A stretch of 64,000 bases of DNA from Axinella damicornis (lineage: Eukaryota; Porifera; Demospongiae; Axinellida; Axinellidae). A program made the position numbers and the translations under genes. This document shows, in pieces, positions 1 through 19,398 of this stretch; position 1 is the first letter of the stretch, and each line of letters opens with the position of its first letter. The notes beneath the pieces are model-generated. The model was given only the letters and a program-made list of their open reading frames with translations, was not told the DNA's origin and did not search any database. The DNA lies in the NCBI GenBank assembly GCA_963931865.1, contig OZ007508.1, positions 6,531,716-6,595,715 of the forward strand, in the 5' to 3' direction.

Positions 1-180
1 CATGCTGGGGTACACGCTGGGGTACATGCTGGGGTACACACTGGGGTACATGCTGGGGTACATGCTGGGGCACATGCTGGGGTACATGCTGGGGTACACG
101 CTGGGGTACATGCTGGGGCACATGCTGGGGTACATGCTGGGGCACATGCTGGGGTACATGCTGGGGTACACGCTGGGGTA
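1..180. repeat. 12-bp minisatellite at left edge
   Basis: About fifteen tandem copies of a 12-bp unit (catgctggggta, with variants in which acg or cac replaces atg or tac). The array is cut by the window edge. It lies in a MICU1 intron downstream of the last exon visible here. Confidence 0.9.
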
Positions 181-335
181 GAAAACAAACAACACGGAAG
201 TGGCAAAAGCACCCATGTTTCTCATATGATGATAATGGGTCGACCCAAAAATTTCCAGAAGGATCGATACACACGTACACAATGAGAGCATCTACAATTT
301 CTGACCATACTTCCCAATCAGATCACTCCACTCAC

Positions 336-2586
336 CCACGGTGATGGAGGCTCCAGCTGCAAGATACATGCTGAGGGCCATTTCAACGTCCGTGATGCAG
401 TCCAGGAACTTGGCAAACGCCTTCACCTCCTCAAATGTTATACCATACTGGCATGATATGGCGAAAGAAAATACATGTACGTTGTAAGACTGAAACCTTT
501 ACTGCTCAATTCACATGTCAATTAGCACTTGTGTCCATGCAGGCCTACAGTACCCAATTTCTTGTTCTTTGGTTTGCATTGAGAATACACGGAAGCAGAA
601 GAGCGACAAAACACGGGGACAGCCTGGAAGCATTCATCACGTGAGTGAACGTAGGGGGTGGATCCTAGGTTTAAACACCGGCCGAGCGGAGCAGATGCTG
701 AACCATCTATGCCCCCCCCCCCCCCCCCCCCCCCCATGATGAATGCTCCCATAGGTGTGTGTACCTTGTTTTAAACCACTCCTCTGCTTCGCACATTAAT
801 GTCACACTAAACCATCCACAAGAACAAAAATAGGAACGTAGGTAATGTCACAGTACATGCAGCATAGTGAGTTGCCTTGGGGTTAACGCTCATTAGAACC
901 TTTTCCTGTACTGTCGGGGTCAGCGTTGTTGTGTTCCCTACACACACACACTACAGGCAGTCCCGGATTTTGATGGCAAACTGTCATAATTCCATAGGGT
1001 AGTCGGTAACAAAACAGCATGGTCACGCATACATGTACACGTATCGCACACACCCTACATGTAGTGTCATTCTCAGACACCTGGGTTCAAGGCTAACACA
1101 CACACACACCTACCCCACTGTATGGACAGAGATCGGCTGCGTAGGCTCTCACACACACACCTACCCCACTGTATGGACAGAGATCGGCTGCGTAGGCTCT
1201 CATACACACACCTACGCCACTGTATGGACAGAGATCGGCTGCACCTACCCCACTGTACGGACAGAGATCAGCTGCACCTACCCCACTGTATGGACAGAGA
1301 TCGGCTGCACCTACCCCACTGTATGGACAGAGATCGGCTGCACCTACCCCACTGTATGGACAGAGATCGGCTGCACCTACCCCACTGTATGGACAGAGAT
1401 CGGCTGCACCTACCCCACTGTACGGACAGAGATCGGCTGCACCTACCCCACTGTATGGACAGAGATCGGCTGCACCTACCCCACTGTACGGACAGAGATC
1501 GGCTGCACCTACCCCAATGTATGGACAGAGATCGGCTACACCTACCCCACTGTATGGACAGAGATCGGCTACACCTACCCCACTGTATGGACAGAGATCG
1601 GCTGCACCTACCCCACTGTATGGACAGAGATCGGCTACACCTACCCCACTGTATGGACAGAGATCAGCTGCACCTACCCCACTGTATGGACAGAGATCAG
1701 CTGCACCTACCCCACTGTATGGACAGAGATCGGCTGCACCTACCCCACTGTATGGACAGAGATCGGCTGCACCTACCCCACTGTATGGACAGAGATCGGC
1801 TGCACCTACCCCACTGTATGGACAGAGATCGGCTGCACCTACCCCACTGTACGGACAGAGATCGGCTGCACCTACCCCACTGTATGGACAGAGATCGGCT
1901 GCACCTACCCCACTGTACGGACAGAGATCGGCTGCACCTACCCCAATGTATGGACAGAGATCGGCTACACCTACCCCACTGTACGGACAGAGATCGGCTG
2001 CACCTACCCCACTGTATGGACAGAGATCGGCTGCACCTACCCCACTGTATGGACAGAGATCGACTACACCTACCCCACTGTATGGACAGAGATCGGCTGC
2101 ACCTACCCCACTGTATGGACAGAGATCGGCTGCACCTACCCCACTGTATGGACAGAGATCGGCTGCGTAGGCTCTCTTGACTCTCTTGAGATACTTCTTC
2201 CTGGCCTGGTCATTCATGTCAGTGGAGGAGAGAACCAGCCGTGCAAAGTCCCGCTCATGGATGCGGCCGTTCACTGTATTGAACCGGTTAAACTGGTATG
2301 TGAGTGTGATGAGTGTGTGTGTGTGTCAGTGTGGGTGTGGAGATGAAGATGGGGGATGGAGTGAAGATTGTGTACATGTACATCTATATGTGAACATGCA
2401 TGAACTGACTGAAGTCACAAGAAGTGTGATGACTCAAGAGTAGGAAACACGTTGTGTCATGTGAAAATGGGTCCCCCCAAAATTTGGAATTATTAGAAGC
2501 CTCAGCCTACATGTATTTCCCATGGAAGCCTCCTCACTGATAAGAGTTAGTCTACATTTGTCATCCCACCATACACATATTCATGC

Positions 2587-2641
<55 letters not shown>

Positions 2642-2715
2642 ACACAACACACACACACACACACATACACACACACACATACACACACACACATACACAC
2701 ACACACAAGTTACAC

Positions 2716-2750
<35 letters not shown>

Positions 2751-2946
2751 GTTACACAACACACACACACCAAGAGCGCATAAGTAGGTCGCGCCCCCCG
2801 GAGTAAGAGCGTGTAACTTCAATAGGTGCCTGCAGTGCGGGCGGGATACTTGAGTTGAACTAAAAATAGAACATCCGGTTGCACCTGAAGCCGTATGGCA
2901 GTAATTGTGAACGAGTGGAAAGATGTAGGTGGCTAGCAATTCGGCT

Positions 2947-3004
<58 letters not shown>

Positions 3005-6000
3005 CCAGTTTAAGAATGTCTATCCTCAGTTCAGTGTGAAACTTCTGAAAAGCATCCACCGTGAGCAGACGATCTTTCTCCGGTCCAAAGAAGTGTTCCA
3101 CCAATGCATCTCCCACCGATCCTGTGAGGAGAGACACCACAATGGAATCATTGACCGCTTCACCAACTGTGACCCTCTCTGGGAAATCGACCGACTGGAA
3201 TTTATGTCATGCCACTTTAATGTTCAGTGTATTTTGATCACATGCTCTACTTCAAACGCTCATAGTGAGTGAACGTGTATAGGACTTCCGCTCTGTAACT
3301 TGAGATTCTAGTACGCATACTCATGTCCTATTGTGCTGCAGACCGAAAATCCTATGCGTTCCGGATTTACGCACGTTTTAAATTGCCCATACAATCAAAA
3401 TAGACATGTGTATTGACCACATTTAGACGACCATACATCGGGAATGGTAAGTCCGATTTGAAAGATACCAGTACCACTAGCCTCATTTCCAGGCTCTCCC
3501 TTGATAGGAAGTGCTTGTGAGGCACTTGATAATAGCAATACAATAGTGACCCTCTCTGGGAAAACCGACAATCTGGTATTTTTTGTGAAAAGTGAGATTG
3601 TTGCACCATCAGAGAGTTTTTGTTTCTCGCGTGGATGGGATATGCATGGAGTAATGGCATCATGGAGAGCGCTTGCCACTGCTAATGGTACCCATGGATT
3701 ATTGTTGTACAGAATGGCATACTGTACTTAACTGTACAGTGTATGTAATGAAACTGCACAGCCACAGTTTGAAACTAACTTACTTTGCCATATTTGGTTT
3801 CCAGGGCTCTTAGATAGTGTCTGGTTTATCCAGGCACTTGTGCATTAGCCACAATTACATGTTAGTATGCTTGAAGCACAATACATGTTAGTACTAAATG
3901 CTTGAAGCATTAGCCACAATACATGTAAGTATGCTTGAAGCATTTAGTTGCTACAGTACATGCATGTACAATGTAAAGCAGGAGCTTTTGGTCGCCTCAC
4001 GGAGCTCGTAACTTCCTGGTTACAAGTAGTCTAAGAGCGGATTAGCATGATCGTGCTGCGTGTATACATGTACAAAAGAATGCCTGTGTGAGGCATGTGT
4101 TTGCACAAGGAGGCATGTACATGAGCAGTAGCCTCGTTCCCAGGCTCCTCCCCCTGCGCGCGCCGACGAAAAATACCGGGGCCGTAATTTTCTTCACCGC
4201 GTGCACAAGGGGGAGCCTGGGAACGAGGCTACATGAGCAGTACAATTGAAATAGACTCAGCTGTGTGTTTGACATAATGTTGTGGTAAATGTCTGAGGGT
4301 GACACCATGCAAGGGTGTATCGAGCCGCCGAAGGCATGCGCCCATGGTGACACTTATTGACATACCTGCAACATTCCCCGTTACGAGGTGGTCCTTGTGC
4401 CGGGCCCCGACAGCTGTGGAACTGAGAATCACGCTGCGGACCTGCAACACGGAGGAAACTGAGGTCAAATGGTTTCCAGTTGTTCGAGCAGTTTTCAATT
4501 CCGCACATTTTCACAGAAACTGTGTTGTAATTATGAGACTCGAGCAAAGAACCTGTGCGGAGTCTAATTAAGCAAGGCTTATGTGAAGTTCCGACGTCAA
4601 CGGAATTCGTCTGTACTGTTAATCCTTTCAGACACCATTAATAGTGTACCTTCAGTGGGTGTGGCAAAGGGTGTGGTTTCCTGTTGACTACAAAAGCTCA
4701 TTACATAGAACTCTACTACTACCATCTTTACATTGCTAGGCAATTATCACAAGATGAGAACATTGTGGTTTCTGAGTACATTGCCCACCCACTGATACCC
4801 ACTACCCACTACATGAAGGTAAACTCATGTACATGTACATTGTAGGTTGTCATGGCAACACCTTCTCAAACTCTCCAAAGTCAACTTCTCCATCTCCATT
4901 GAGGTCAAACATCTTGAAGGCTATCTCAAAGTTGCGCATTGGGGCTGGAGGGGATGGGAGGGAGGTACAGTGTACATGTAAGAAGAGGGAGGTGAGAAGA
5001 GAGGGGGAGAGTGAAGGGATCCGGAGGGAGGAAGGGACAAGGAAGGACGGGAGGAGGGAAGCCACTGACCAGGGATGTTGGCAATGCACACAAAATACAC
5101 CCACACATGCACTTGTACAAACACACTGACACACAAAGCACCAGTCTAGCCGCTAGCCCCTCTCCGCCCGGCCGGTCAATTGGGGGCACGCGGAGGACGG
5201 CCGTCCTCCGCGCGCCCCCAATTGACCGGCCGGGCGGAGAGGGGCTAGCGGCTAGACTGACAAAGCACATACACCTGCTTCAAATATATGCATATTCATA
5301 GCATAAGAGGGTTGTGTTGTGGTAGAGTTCTATAAGTATAAAGTGCTCTCTTACTGGCCAGTATAGTAAGCATGAAGAGATAGTCAGAGAAAGAGATCAG
5401 TCCATGGTGGCCTAGCCGGGAGAAGACACTCTCAGGGTTTACTGCCACATGAGAATGCTCCTTGTCCCATTGCTAGAGGGAGGGAGGGAGGGAGGGAGGG
5501 AGGGAGGGAGGGAGGGAGGGAGGGAGGGAGGGAGGGAGGGAGGGAGGGAGGGAGGGAGGGAGGGGGGGGAGGGAGGGAGGGAGGGAGGGAGGGAGGGAGG
5601 GAGGGAGGGAGGGAGGGAGGGAGGGAGGGAGGGAGGGAGGGAGGGAGGGAGGGGGAGAAAGGAGGGTGGGAAGAAGGGAGGAAGGAGAGAGGGAGGAAGG
5701 GAGGGGTATTAGTTTCTGCCATGCGATAGCTTAGCATGTTGACAAAGGCTATACCTCTAGGCCTCAGATTTTAAGGGGAGGGAGAGAGGGAGGGAGGGGG
5801 AGGAAGGATGGGAGGGTGGCAAAGAGGGAGTGAGGAAGGGAAGGAGGATGAAGCATGCACCAACATCACAAACACGTAACATTTTACTGTAACTTACTTC
5901 AATGGACACAGAGCGGAACTGATCCAGTCCCAAGCCTGAAAAACAAACCAGACAAGAGTACATGTTCTGAAGTACATGTACAGTGTACCTCCTGCATGTA

Positions 6001-9000
6001 CATGCACATGTAGTTCACTAATCAACGGAACTGCATATGAACTACCTGTAGTCAAGAGGACCGGCCTTACATGTACAACTTAGAATGCAGAGACATTGTG
6101 TCACAAATACGTTCTGGTGTAAGCGAAGTGATCTGTGCTGTGTACAGCTCAAGTCGTGACGTGACATTCTGGCATTCATCAAGTACACTTAGTACTCAAT
6201 TAGTCAATTAGACATGCAAACTAAACTACAACTAAATTAGTCTGATTTTGAAAAATTCCCTGTCACTCTAGCCTTAAAGGGTGGGCAATATTTAGCCTCG
6301 TTCCCAGGCTCTCATTCTCGGAAGGGAGAACGAGAACGAGAGCCTGGGAATGAGGCTAGGTAGTTGTCATCATTGGTAGCGAATCATCACACATTAATTT
6401 TGTGGATATCGATATACAAATACATTTTCGACAATGATAACAACATACATGTAGCATGGCAATATCGTGCTATGATTATCGTCAGAGTTCATTCCGAATA
6501 TAGCCCAGTTGTGGAAGCTACATGTACAGTGTAGTCTGAATGCTCTGTACACCATATCATCACACACTGTACTACATGGCAATATCTTGCTATGATTATC
6601 GTCAGAGTTCATTCTGAATATAGCCCAGTTGTGGAAGCTACATGTACAGTGTAGTCTGAATGCTCTGTACACCATATCATCACACACTGTACTACATGGC
6701 AATATCTTGCTATGATTATCGTCAGAGTTCATTCCGAATACAGCCCAGTTGTGGAAGCTACATGTACAGTGTAGTCTGAATGCTCTGTACACCATATCAT
6801 CACACACTGTACTACATGGCAATATCTTGCTATGATTATCGTCAGAGTTCATTCCGAATATAGCCCAGTTGTGGAAGCTACATGTACAGTGTAGTCTGAA
6901 TGCTCTGTACACCATATCATCACACACTGTACTACATGGCAATATCTTGCTATGATTATCGTCAGAGTTCATTCCGAATATAGCCCAGTTGTGGAAGCTA
7001 CATGTACAGTGTAGTCTGAATGCTCTGTACACCATATCATCACACACTGTACTACATGGCAATATCTTGCTATGATTATCGTCAGAGTTCATTCCGAATA
7101 TAGCCCAGTTGTGGAAGCTACATGTACAGTGTAGTCTGAATGCTCTGTACACCATATCATCACACACTGTACTACATGGCAATATCTTGCTATGATTATC
7201 GTCAGAGTTCATTCTGAATATAGCCCAGTTGTGGAAGCTACATGTAGTCTGAATGCTCTGTACACCATATCATCACACACTGTACTACATGGCAATATCT
7301 TGCTATGATTATCGTCAGAGTTCATTCCGAATATAGCCCAGTTGTGGAAGCTACATGTACAGTGTAGTCTGAATGCTCTGTACACCATATCATCACACAC
7401 TGTACTACATGGCAATATCTTGCTATGATTATCGTCAGAGTTCATTCTGAATATAGCCCAGTTGTGGAAGCTACATGTACAGTGTAGTCTGAATGCTCTG
7501 TACACCATATCATCACACACTGTACTACATGGCAATATCTTGCTATGATTATCGTCAGAGTTCATTCTGAATATAGCCCAGTTGTGGAAGCTACATGTAG
7601 TCTGAATGCTCTGTACACCATATCATCACACACTGTACTACATGGCAATATCTTGCTATGATTATCGTCAGAGTTCATTCCGAATACAGCCCAGTTGTGG
7701 AAGCTACATGTACAGTGTAGTCTGAATGCTCTGTACACCATATCATCACACACTGTACTACATGGCAATATCTTGCTATGATTATCGTCAGAGTTCATTC
7801 CGAATATAGCCCAGTTGTGGAAGCTACATGTACAGTGTAGTCTGAATGCTCTGTACACCATATCATCACACACTGTACTACATGGCAATATCTTGCTATG
7901 ATTATCGTCAGAGTTCATTCCGAATATAGCCCAGTTGTGGAAGCTACATGTACAGTGTAGTCTGAATGCTCTGTACACCATATCATCACACACTGTACTA
8001 CATGGCAATATCTTGCTATGATTATCGTCAGAGTTCATTCTGAATATAGCCCAGTTGTGGAAGCTACATGTAGTCTGAATGCTCTGTACATCATCACACA
8101 CTGTACTACATGGCAATATCTTGCTATGATTATCGTCAGAGTTCATTCTGAATATAGCCCAGTTGTGGAAGCTACATGTAGTCTGAATGCTCTGTACATC
8201 ATCACACACTGTACTACATGGCAATATCTTGCTATGATTATCGTCAGAGTTCATTCTGAATATAGCCCAGTTGTGGAAGCTACATGTAGTCTGAATGCTC
8301 TGTACACCATATCATCACACACTGTACGTACTTGGCAATATCTTGCTATGATTATCGTCAGAGTTCATTCTGAATATAGCCCAGTTGTGGAAGCTACATG
8401 TAGTCTGAATGCTCTGTACACCATATCATCACACACTGTACGTACTTGGCCTTAGCCTCATTTCCAGCCCTTCACAAAAACGAGAACAGTTGTGGTCAAG
8501 CCTGGAGTGCATATTTTCCAGTATGTGTCAGCATAATATTATGTAGACATGTTATTAGAGTACATTCCTAAAATTCTCATGGGAGGTATATAGCTGTTGG
8601 GGAAAGCCTATGCGCAAGAGCTGGTGAGTCATTAGAGGCGACAGTAATAGCTTTAAAATGGCTACCAAAGACTTACAATTACTACAAACTGGCAACAGAT
8701 CAAGTTCTGATGCTGACACAGGACACACGGCAATCAACTGCGACCAGACCTAGCCTTGTTCCCAGGCTCCTCACCAGGTTTTTGTCGCATACTCTGTACA
8801 TAATATAAAAAGCTGGGGAGGAGACTGGGAACGAGGCTAACCAGATATCATCACACAAAGCTAGCCGTAGCACCCCACCCACCATCTGGCTGGATTAGCC
8901 CAGGTGTTATGGACCTCAAGAAGTCTTCCGGAGTCATGTAAATGTGGTTCGAGCCATTCTTCTCGTAAATCCTAAGAGTAGCAAAGTAGCGGAAGATCTT

Positions 9001-10077
9001 GTCGGGGGTGCTGTACGCTCGTATCCTGTCCTCGTACCCAATCACACGCCGATCATGGAAGCTGACCCGCTTCCTTCCCTTAGGTTCCTCTGACTCCACC
9101 TCTTCACTGGGTTGCTACATGTACAGTGTACAGTGTACATGCATGTGTGGGTGAAGGAGGAGAGAATGGGAAGTATAAGGTGAGGGGGAAAATGAGAGAG
9201 AATGGTCGTGTGTGCATGGGGGAGGTGACAGAGAAAGGACAGAGTTACAGAGAAAGGATGACAGAGGAGTTAGCGAGAGACAGGATGACAGACAGAGAAA
9301 GGACAGAGTTACAGAGAAAGGATGAGGTAGAGAGAAACGATGACAGAGAAAGGATGGAGTTAGAGAGAACAGAGAAAGGACGGAGTTACAGAGAAAGGAT
9401 GACAGAGAAAGGACGGAGTTAGCGAGAGACAGGATGACAGACAGAGTTACAGAGAAAGGATGGAGGTAGAGAGAAACGATGACAGAGAAAGGACAGAGTT
9501 ACAGAGAAACGATGGAGGTACATGTAGAGAGAAACGATGACAGAGAAAGGACGGAGTTAGAGAGAAGGATGGAGGTAGAGAGAAACGATGACAGAGAAAG
9601 GACGGAGTTAGAGAGAAAGGATGACAGAAAAGGACGGAGTTAGGATGAGAAAGCAGTATGCATATCAGGAGGGAGGGACACGGAATGGAGTGGGCCACTT
9701 CATGCACAACATACCTCAGATGTGGCTACCTCAGAAGCCTGCACTTTCAGCTGCCGGTACAGGATGTAGGATGCTCCAAAGAATGCACAAGCTGCGCCTG
9801 TAGCAATCTGGAACAGCTTTGCCCGACGTACTGCCTCAGGGCTGGGACCACTTCTCTCGGATCCTCTCCGGCCAGGACCTGAGTCTGTCTGTGTTGCTTC
9901 AGAGTTTGAGTAATACCTTGGCTGAGCGGTAGTCACGAATCTTGAAAGTGTGAAACACGGTTTAGAAGTTCTTGAACACTCTCGTAAGGGAGTAGTTCCA
10001 TCCTTTAGCACTATTGCCAGTCGCCATGGCAACAGTCCCAGCTGTCTCCCACACCACAGGAATATCCTGGAGTTCAT
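336..10077 (-). CDS. MICU1: MICU1, mitochondrial calcium uptake gatekeeper (5' part, runs off left edge)
   Basis: Family role: EF-hand protein of the intermembrane space that gates the MCU pore. Exons in gene order (my splice model): 9715-10077, 8883-9114, 5898-5935, 5355-5472, 4862-4944, 4366-4441, 3003-3121, 2182-2292 (end uncertain; 2140 is possible), 336-447. Phases agree throughout, giving 417 residues; the C-terminal exons with the second EF-hand lie beyond position 1. Start: ATG at 10077, followed by a basic presequence-like N-terminus and a hydrophobic segment near residues 88-107. Recognisable parts: polybasic KGRKR followed by [18 protein letters not shown] (residues 152-169), ISFSDY, an intact EF-hand loop [12 protein letters not shown] (264-275), and [16 protein letters not shown]. 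The [16 protein letters not shown] segment favours MICU1 over MICU2/3. The exon 4 acceptor follows a roughly 200-bp CCCT tract, and the exon 7 donor opens directly into a GT microsatellite. The gene is divergent to MCU. The family assignment is very secure; individual splice sites are less so. Confidence 0.93.
713..735. repeat. Poly-C run (G on the MICU1 sense strand)
   Basis: A run of about 23 C, so a G-run in the pre-mRNA of MICU1. It lies in the intron between the exons at 2182-2292 and 336-447. Confidence 0.9.
1108..2166. repeat. 33-bp VNTR in MICU1, about 32 units
   Basis: The unit reads cctaccccactgtatggaca followed by gagatcggctgca, with few variants (acgg for atgg, tac for tgc). Because 33 is a multiple of three, frames stay open on both strands; these are not genes. 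On the MICU1 sense strand the array starts right after the exon at 2182-2292, in frame with it, and each unit carries a donor-like GGGGTAGGTG. The distal two units carry extra GT-repeat spacers. Confidence 0.95.
2590..3002. repeat. Two CA/GT microsatellites beside MICU1 exon 7
   Basis: CA repeats fill about 2590-2771 (interrupted by gttacacaac) and 2949-3001. On the MICU1 sense strand these are GT repeats, and the second begins at the 5' splice site of the exon ending at 3003, so the donor itself is part of the repeat. Confidence 0.93.
4129..4231. mobile_element. Foldback MITE, TAGCCTCG family (103 bp)
   Basis: Inverted ends TAGCCTCGTTCCCAGGCT / AGCCTGGGAACGAGGCTA, flanked by the direct repeat catgagcag (4120-4128 and 4232-4240), a 9-bp target-site duplication. 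It sits in a MICU1 intron. Confidence 0.88.
5142..5259. mobile_element. 118-bp near-perfect palindromic MITE
   Basis: The whole element is one inverted repeat with no spacer (centre near 5200), with a single mismatch between arms. Termini are CAGTCTAGCC / GGCTAGACTG. It is flanked by the 9-bp direct repeat acaaagcac (5133-5141 and 5260-5268). It lies in the MICU1 intron between exons 4 and 5. Confidence 0.9.
5475..5705. repeat. GGGA/CCCT microsatellite upstream of a MICU1 acceptor
   Basis: About 230 bp of (gggagg)-type repeat. On the MICU1 sense strand it is a continuous pyrimidine tract ending in CTAG at the predicted 3' splice site of exon 4 (exon starts at 5472). Confidence 0.95.
6293..6357. 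mobile_element. Foldback MITE, TAGCCTCG family (65 bp)
   Basis: TAGCCTCGTTCCCAGGCTCTC at the left and the inverted GAGAGCCTGGGAATGAGGCTA at the right, with a short loop. No clear target duplication remains. It lies in a MICU1 intron. Confidence 0.75.
6455..8452. repeat. 120-bp satellite array, 17 copies, in MICU1 intron 2
   Basis: Seventeen head-to-tail copies recognised by the motif gattatcgtcagagttcatt. Most are 120 bp; five lack the acagtg-containing stretch, and the last few have further small indels. Copies are almost identical, so the array is young or homogenised. Long open frames on both strands (40-residue periodicity) follow from the period being a multiple of three and are not taken as genes. 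Confidence 0.95.
8751..8839. mobile_element. Foldback MITE, TAGCCTCG family (degraded)
   Basis: Starts TAGCCTTGTTCCCAGGCTCC and ends with the inverted copy GGGAACGAGGCTA. No intact target duplication is visible. It lies 44 bp downstream of MICU1 exon 2 on the sense strand. Confidence 0.7.
9126..9660. repeat. GA-rich degenerate tandem repeat in MICU1 intron 1
   Basis: Irregular repeats of gacagagaaaggacggagtt and related units over about 530 bp. On the MICU1 sense strand this is a pyrimidine-rich tract between exons 1 and 2. Confidence 0.85.
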
Positions 10078-11221
10078 TTCGGCTCACTAATCAAGAAAAT
10101 GTCCGTAATGATACACAGATGCACACACAAGCAGGTACATGTAGTTGTCGTCGTCTCTCACTCCATTCTTAGCCACATACATTTGTACATCTTTGAACGG
10201 ACTAAAAGTGGAGTGGGAGACGGCCTGGGAATGAGGCTATATGTAAGTAATGGTGGCTATGTTTTCGAACCATGCATGTGGCCAAAGTCCTAGTTGCGGT
10301 ATGGTGTCCAGGGATACAAGATCACCCTTAGTCATGCTCCCAGGCTGTGAAGGAGGAGGGAAGTGCTTCTCCCCTTAGCGGTCAGAGAATGAGGCTAGAG
10401 AGCCCCTTGCTAACTCAAAACGCCCATAGCCTCATTCCCAGGCCACAACACTGGACACAAGGAACAAACTGCATAATCAGCAAGTAGTGTGCGCAAGTGT
10501 TGTCCCCCGCTAGCTACACGTAATTCACGTAGTTGGGGTTAATGTTCTTGTGCTGTCCTGAGCTCCATGTTGCCTGTCCTAGCCCTCCAGAAGTGATGTT
10601 TCTCCGTGGTGACAGCTGGTGAGGTCACTTGCTCCAACAAGCACTACAGTCACAGCTGTGACTGCACACTTTGACTCTGTAAGGATACATAGTGACTCCA
10701 CCCCTTCCTTAGTATACGGGTCAAGATGCCCAGTCACAGGTGCCCAGTCACAGGTGTGACTACGGTGAATATGTGAGTGACACTCCCATGACTAGTAGAC
10801 CCTTGCACACACCCTCAACATACCAGCCTCTTTGCCTATTTGGGAAAAAGGTTGAAAACTCCTTACTTGGCCAATCTGGCAAGCCATGTGTGTAATTTTG
10901 CACTCCAAATAATTATGGCAGGGCCTGGGGCCCGGGTGGGCGCCTAAACGTACTTCAACTCAGGAATTCAGTGACAGAGACTTGAACTGAACTACAGCTC
11001 CTCTATTTCATATTAAACACAGGTGAATCATCAACTCACCTGTCAAATTTCCAGCTCGATCAGTTTATACAGGTATGTGACACGCACCGCTGCAGGTGCA
11101 AATTGCTCCCACTTTCGAGTAGCTCTATCGCCGTACAAATTCCCTAGTACAAAAACGGAAACAGTATACTGGAAAATACGGTATAAATTTGTTCCTCTCC
11201 ACCCACACACGCAAATACGAG
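10078..11221. promoter_or_regulatory. Divergent intergenic region between MICU1 and MCU (putative shared promoter)
   Basis: This 1,144-bp gap separates the two start codons, so both 5' leaders and both promoters must lie in it or begin in unrecognised upstream exons. It contains degenerate TAGCCTCG-type foldback pieces (about 10226-10240, 10323-10397 and 10431-10442) and a short direct repeat of cccagtcacaggtg near 10730-10755. I see no clear TATA box; gtataaattt at 11181 is only 32 bp before the MCU ATG. Promoter function is inferred from gene layout. Confidence 0.55.
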
Positions 11222-17861
<6,640 letters not shown>

Positions 17862-19398
17862 ATATTGACTAGTGATGAAAAGCATTATGAAATGGCGTTA
17901 TGTAGTACTAGAATGACAGAAATCTGTGGTGGAGTGAATGTATTATTATACTAGTGTAATCATGTCTTTCCTCTAGTGGCTCATGTACACGCAAATAATT
18001 GTTCTTGCATGGGCCAACCAGAGTTAATGGCATTATAGTCATTGACCTGCATGTGCTGTGAAACAGCTGCATACTTGTACTGTAGCTCTTGTACATTTGT
18101 AGACGTCCAGTATAATTCTAGAGCTATATGTATAGGCTATTATGCCATAGGTAGTGAGCAGATAACTATAATACTGCTCGAGAAGCTAGTTTACGAGAAC
18201 TAATGTTGTAAGTGAACCAGTTTACAAGAGTATCAACTGCAACTCGATTGTATACTCTTTGTAAACATTTTAAAAACTATGGTGAAATGGTTCATGTTAT
18301 GACTATTGTGGTGCAGTTGAATGCAAATTACACAATATACCAGCATTATTTGCGATAATATATTTCTAGGAGAAAAGATTTGCCAGTTAACCCTTTCCAG
18401 ACAAATGACATCATGCATGTGATGTGGGGACTTTCAGTTTCAATCATTACGTCCGTTCCGGCAATATGCAATGTCCAGAAAGTGAGGGACAGTGCATAGA
18501 TGCATGGGTGCTCCGAAGGGTGCAGAGAGCTGCAATGATTTGATCAGTGCGTGCGTCTGCGCTCGGCTGTAGAAAAATGCTTTAATTGGTTGGCTCTGGG
18601 AGGGCCATTTCTGCCCTTTTTGGGCATGAATGGGTAGGTTAGGTTCGTCCTTGTAGGTATGATGTATCTATTCTTCATGAGTGTTTTCAGCAATTAACTG
18701 TATGTAATTCTCTGTACCATAATGGAGAGTGTGTTGGTGGAGGGGTGTGGTGCATGGGGAAAAGACTAGGGAGTGTAGTGTGGCTATATGCATGCTTGTC
18801 AATAGCTGCACCTTGTGGCACCGTCAGGCCAGGGTTTGATATTTCATATATAGGAGCTCAGTTCATGTGGCTGTGTCAGGTACTCTAGTACAGACGGTCG
18901 TTCATATGCCCCACCGACACGTACTGAGGCATGCCGTTTGTACAGACAGGTTCACAAGTAGCTGCACCATAGAAACTGACAGCATCATATTATCGATTCC
19001 AAATTGGTCTGAGCTCAAAGCTCAATGCGGCAGCCAACATGAAACTTTCTGTACAGGTCAAAAAGTTCTAAGCTGTTTTGCTATAACACTTTTTGCATTG
19101 ATGAACCCTCAATCTCCCTCCCAATCAACCAGTCATTACCATTGTGCCATGCACTTTCATGTGTGTCTTTGTGCTGGTCTCATATATACACTCAGCTCAA
19201 CATATTCATATTCATTTTATACTCACGATGTACTACCACTTTTGTACATGTGTGATGGCCCCCATGGGCTCAGCATTCTCAATTAAATCATTAATGCAAG
19301 GGTGTACAATTAGCACAGGGGGGGCATTAGGAAAGTACACCCAGATCAAAAAGCTAATAGCTACCACAACACAAACTCAACCAGGCTTTGCGTTTATA
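17862..19398. other. Intergenic: MCU 3' region and upstream of gene A
   Basis: No convincing gene. The first part should hold the MCU 3' UTR, but I did not find a clear AATAAA signal soon after the stop codon. No clear foldback element or array is seen. Confidence 0.6.

Noticed and set aside
1033..2346. Long open frames (up to 437 codons) encoding 11-residue repeats
   Set aside because: They arise from a 33-bp unit lacking stops in most frames, on both strands. No signal, domain or start context supports a separate protein.
6394..8254. Open frames with 40-residue repeats on the minus strand, and the thought of a CRISPR array
   Set aside because: This is a contiguous 120-bp satellite with no unique spacers, in an animal intron. 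Frames stay open because the unit is a multiple of three.
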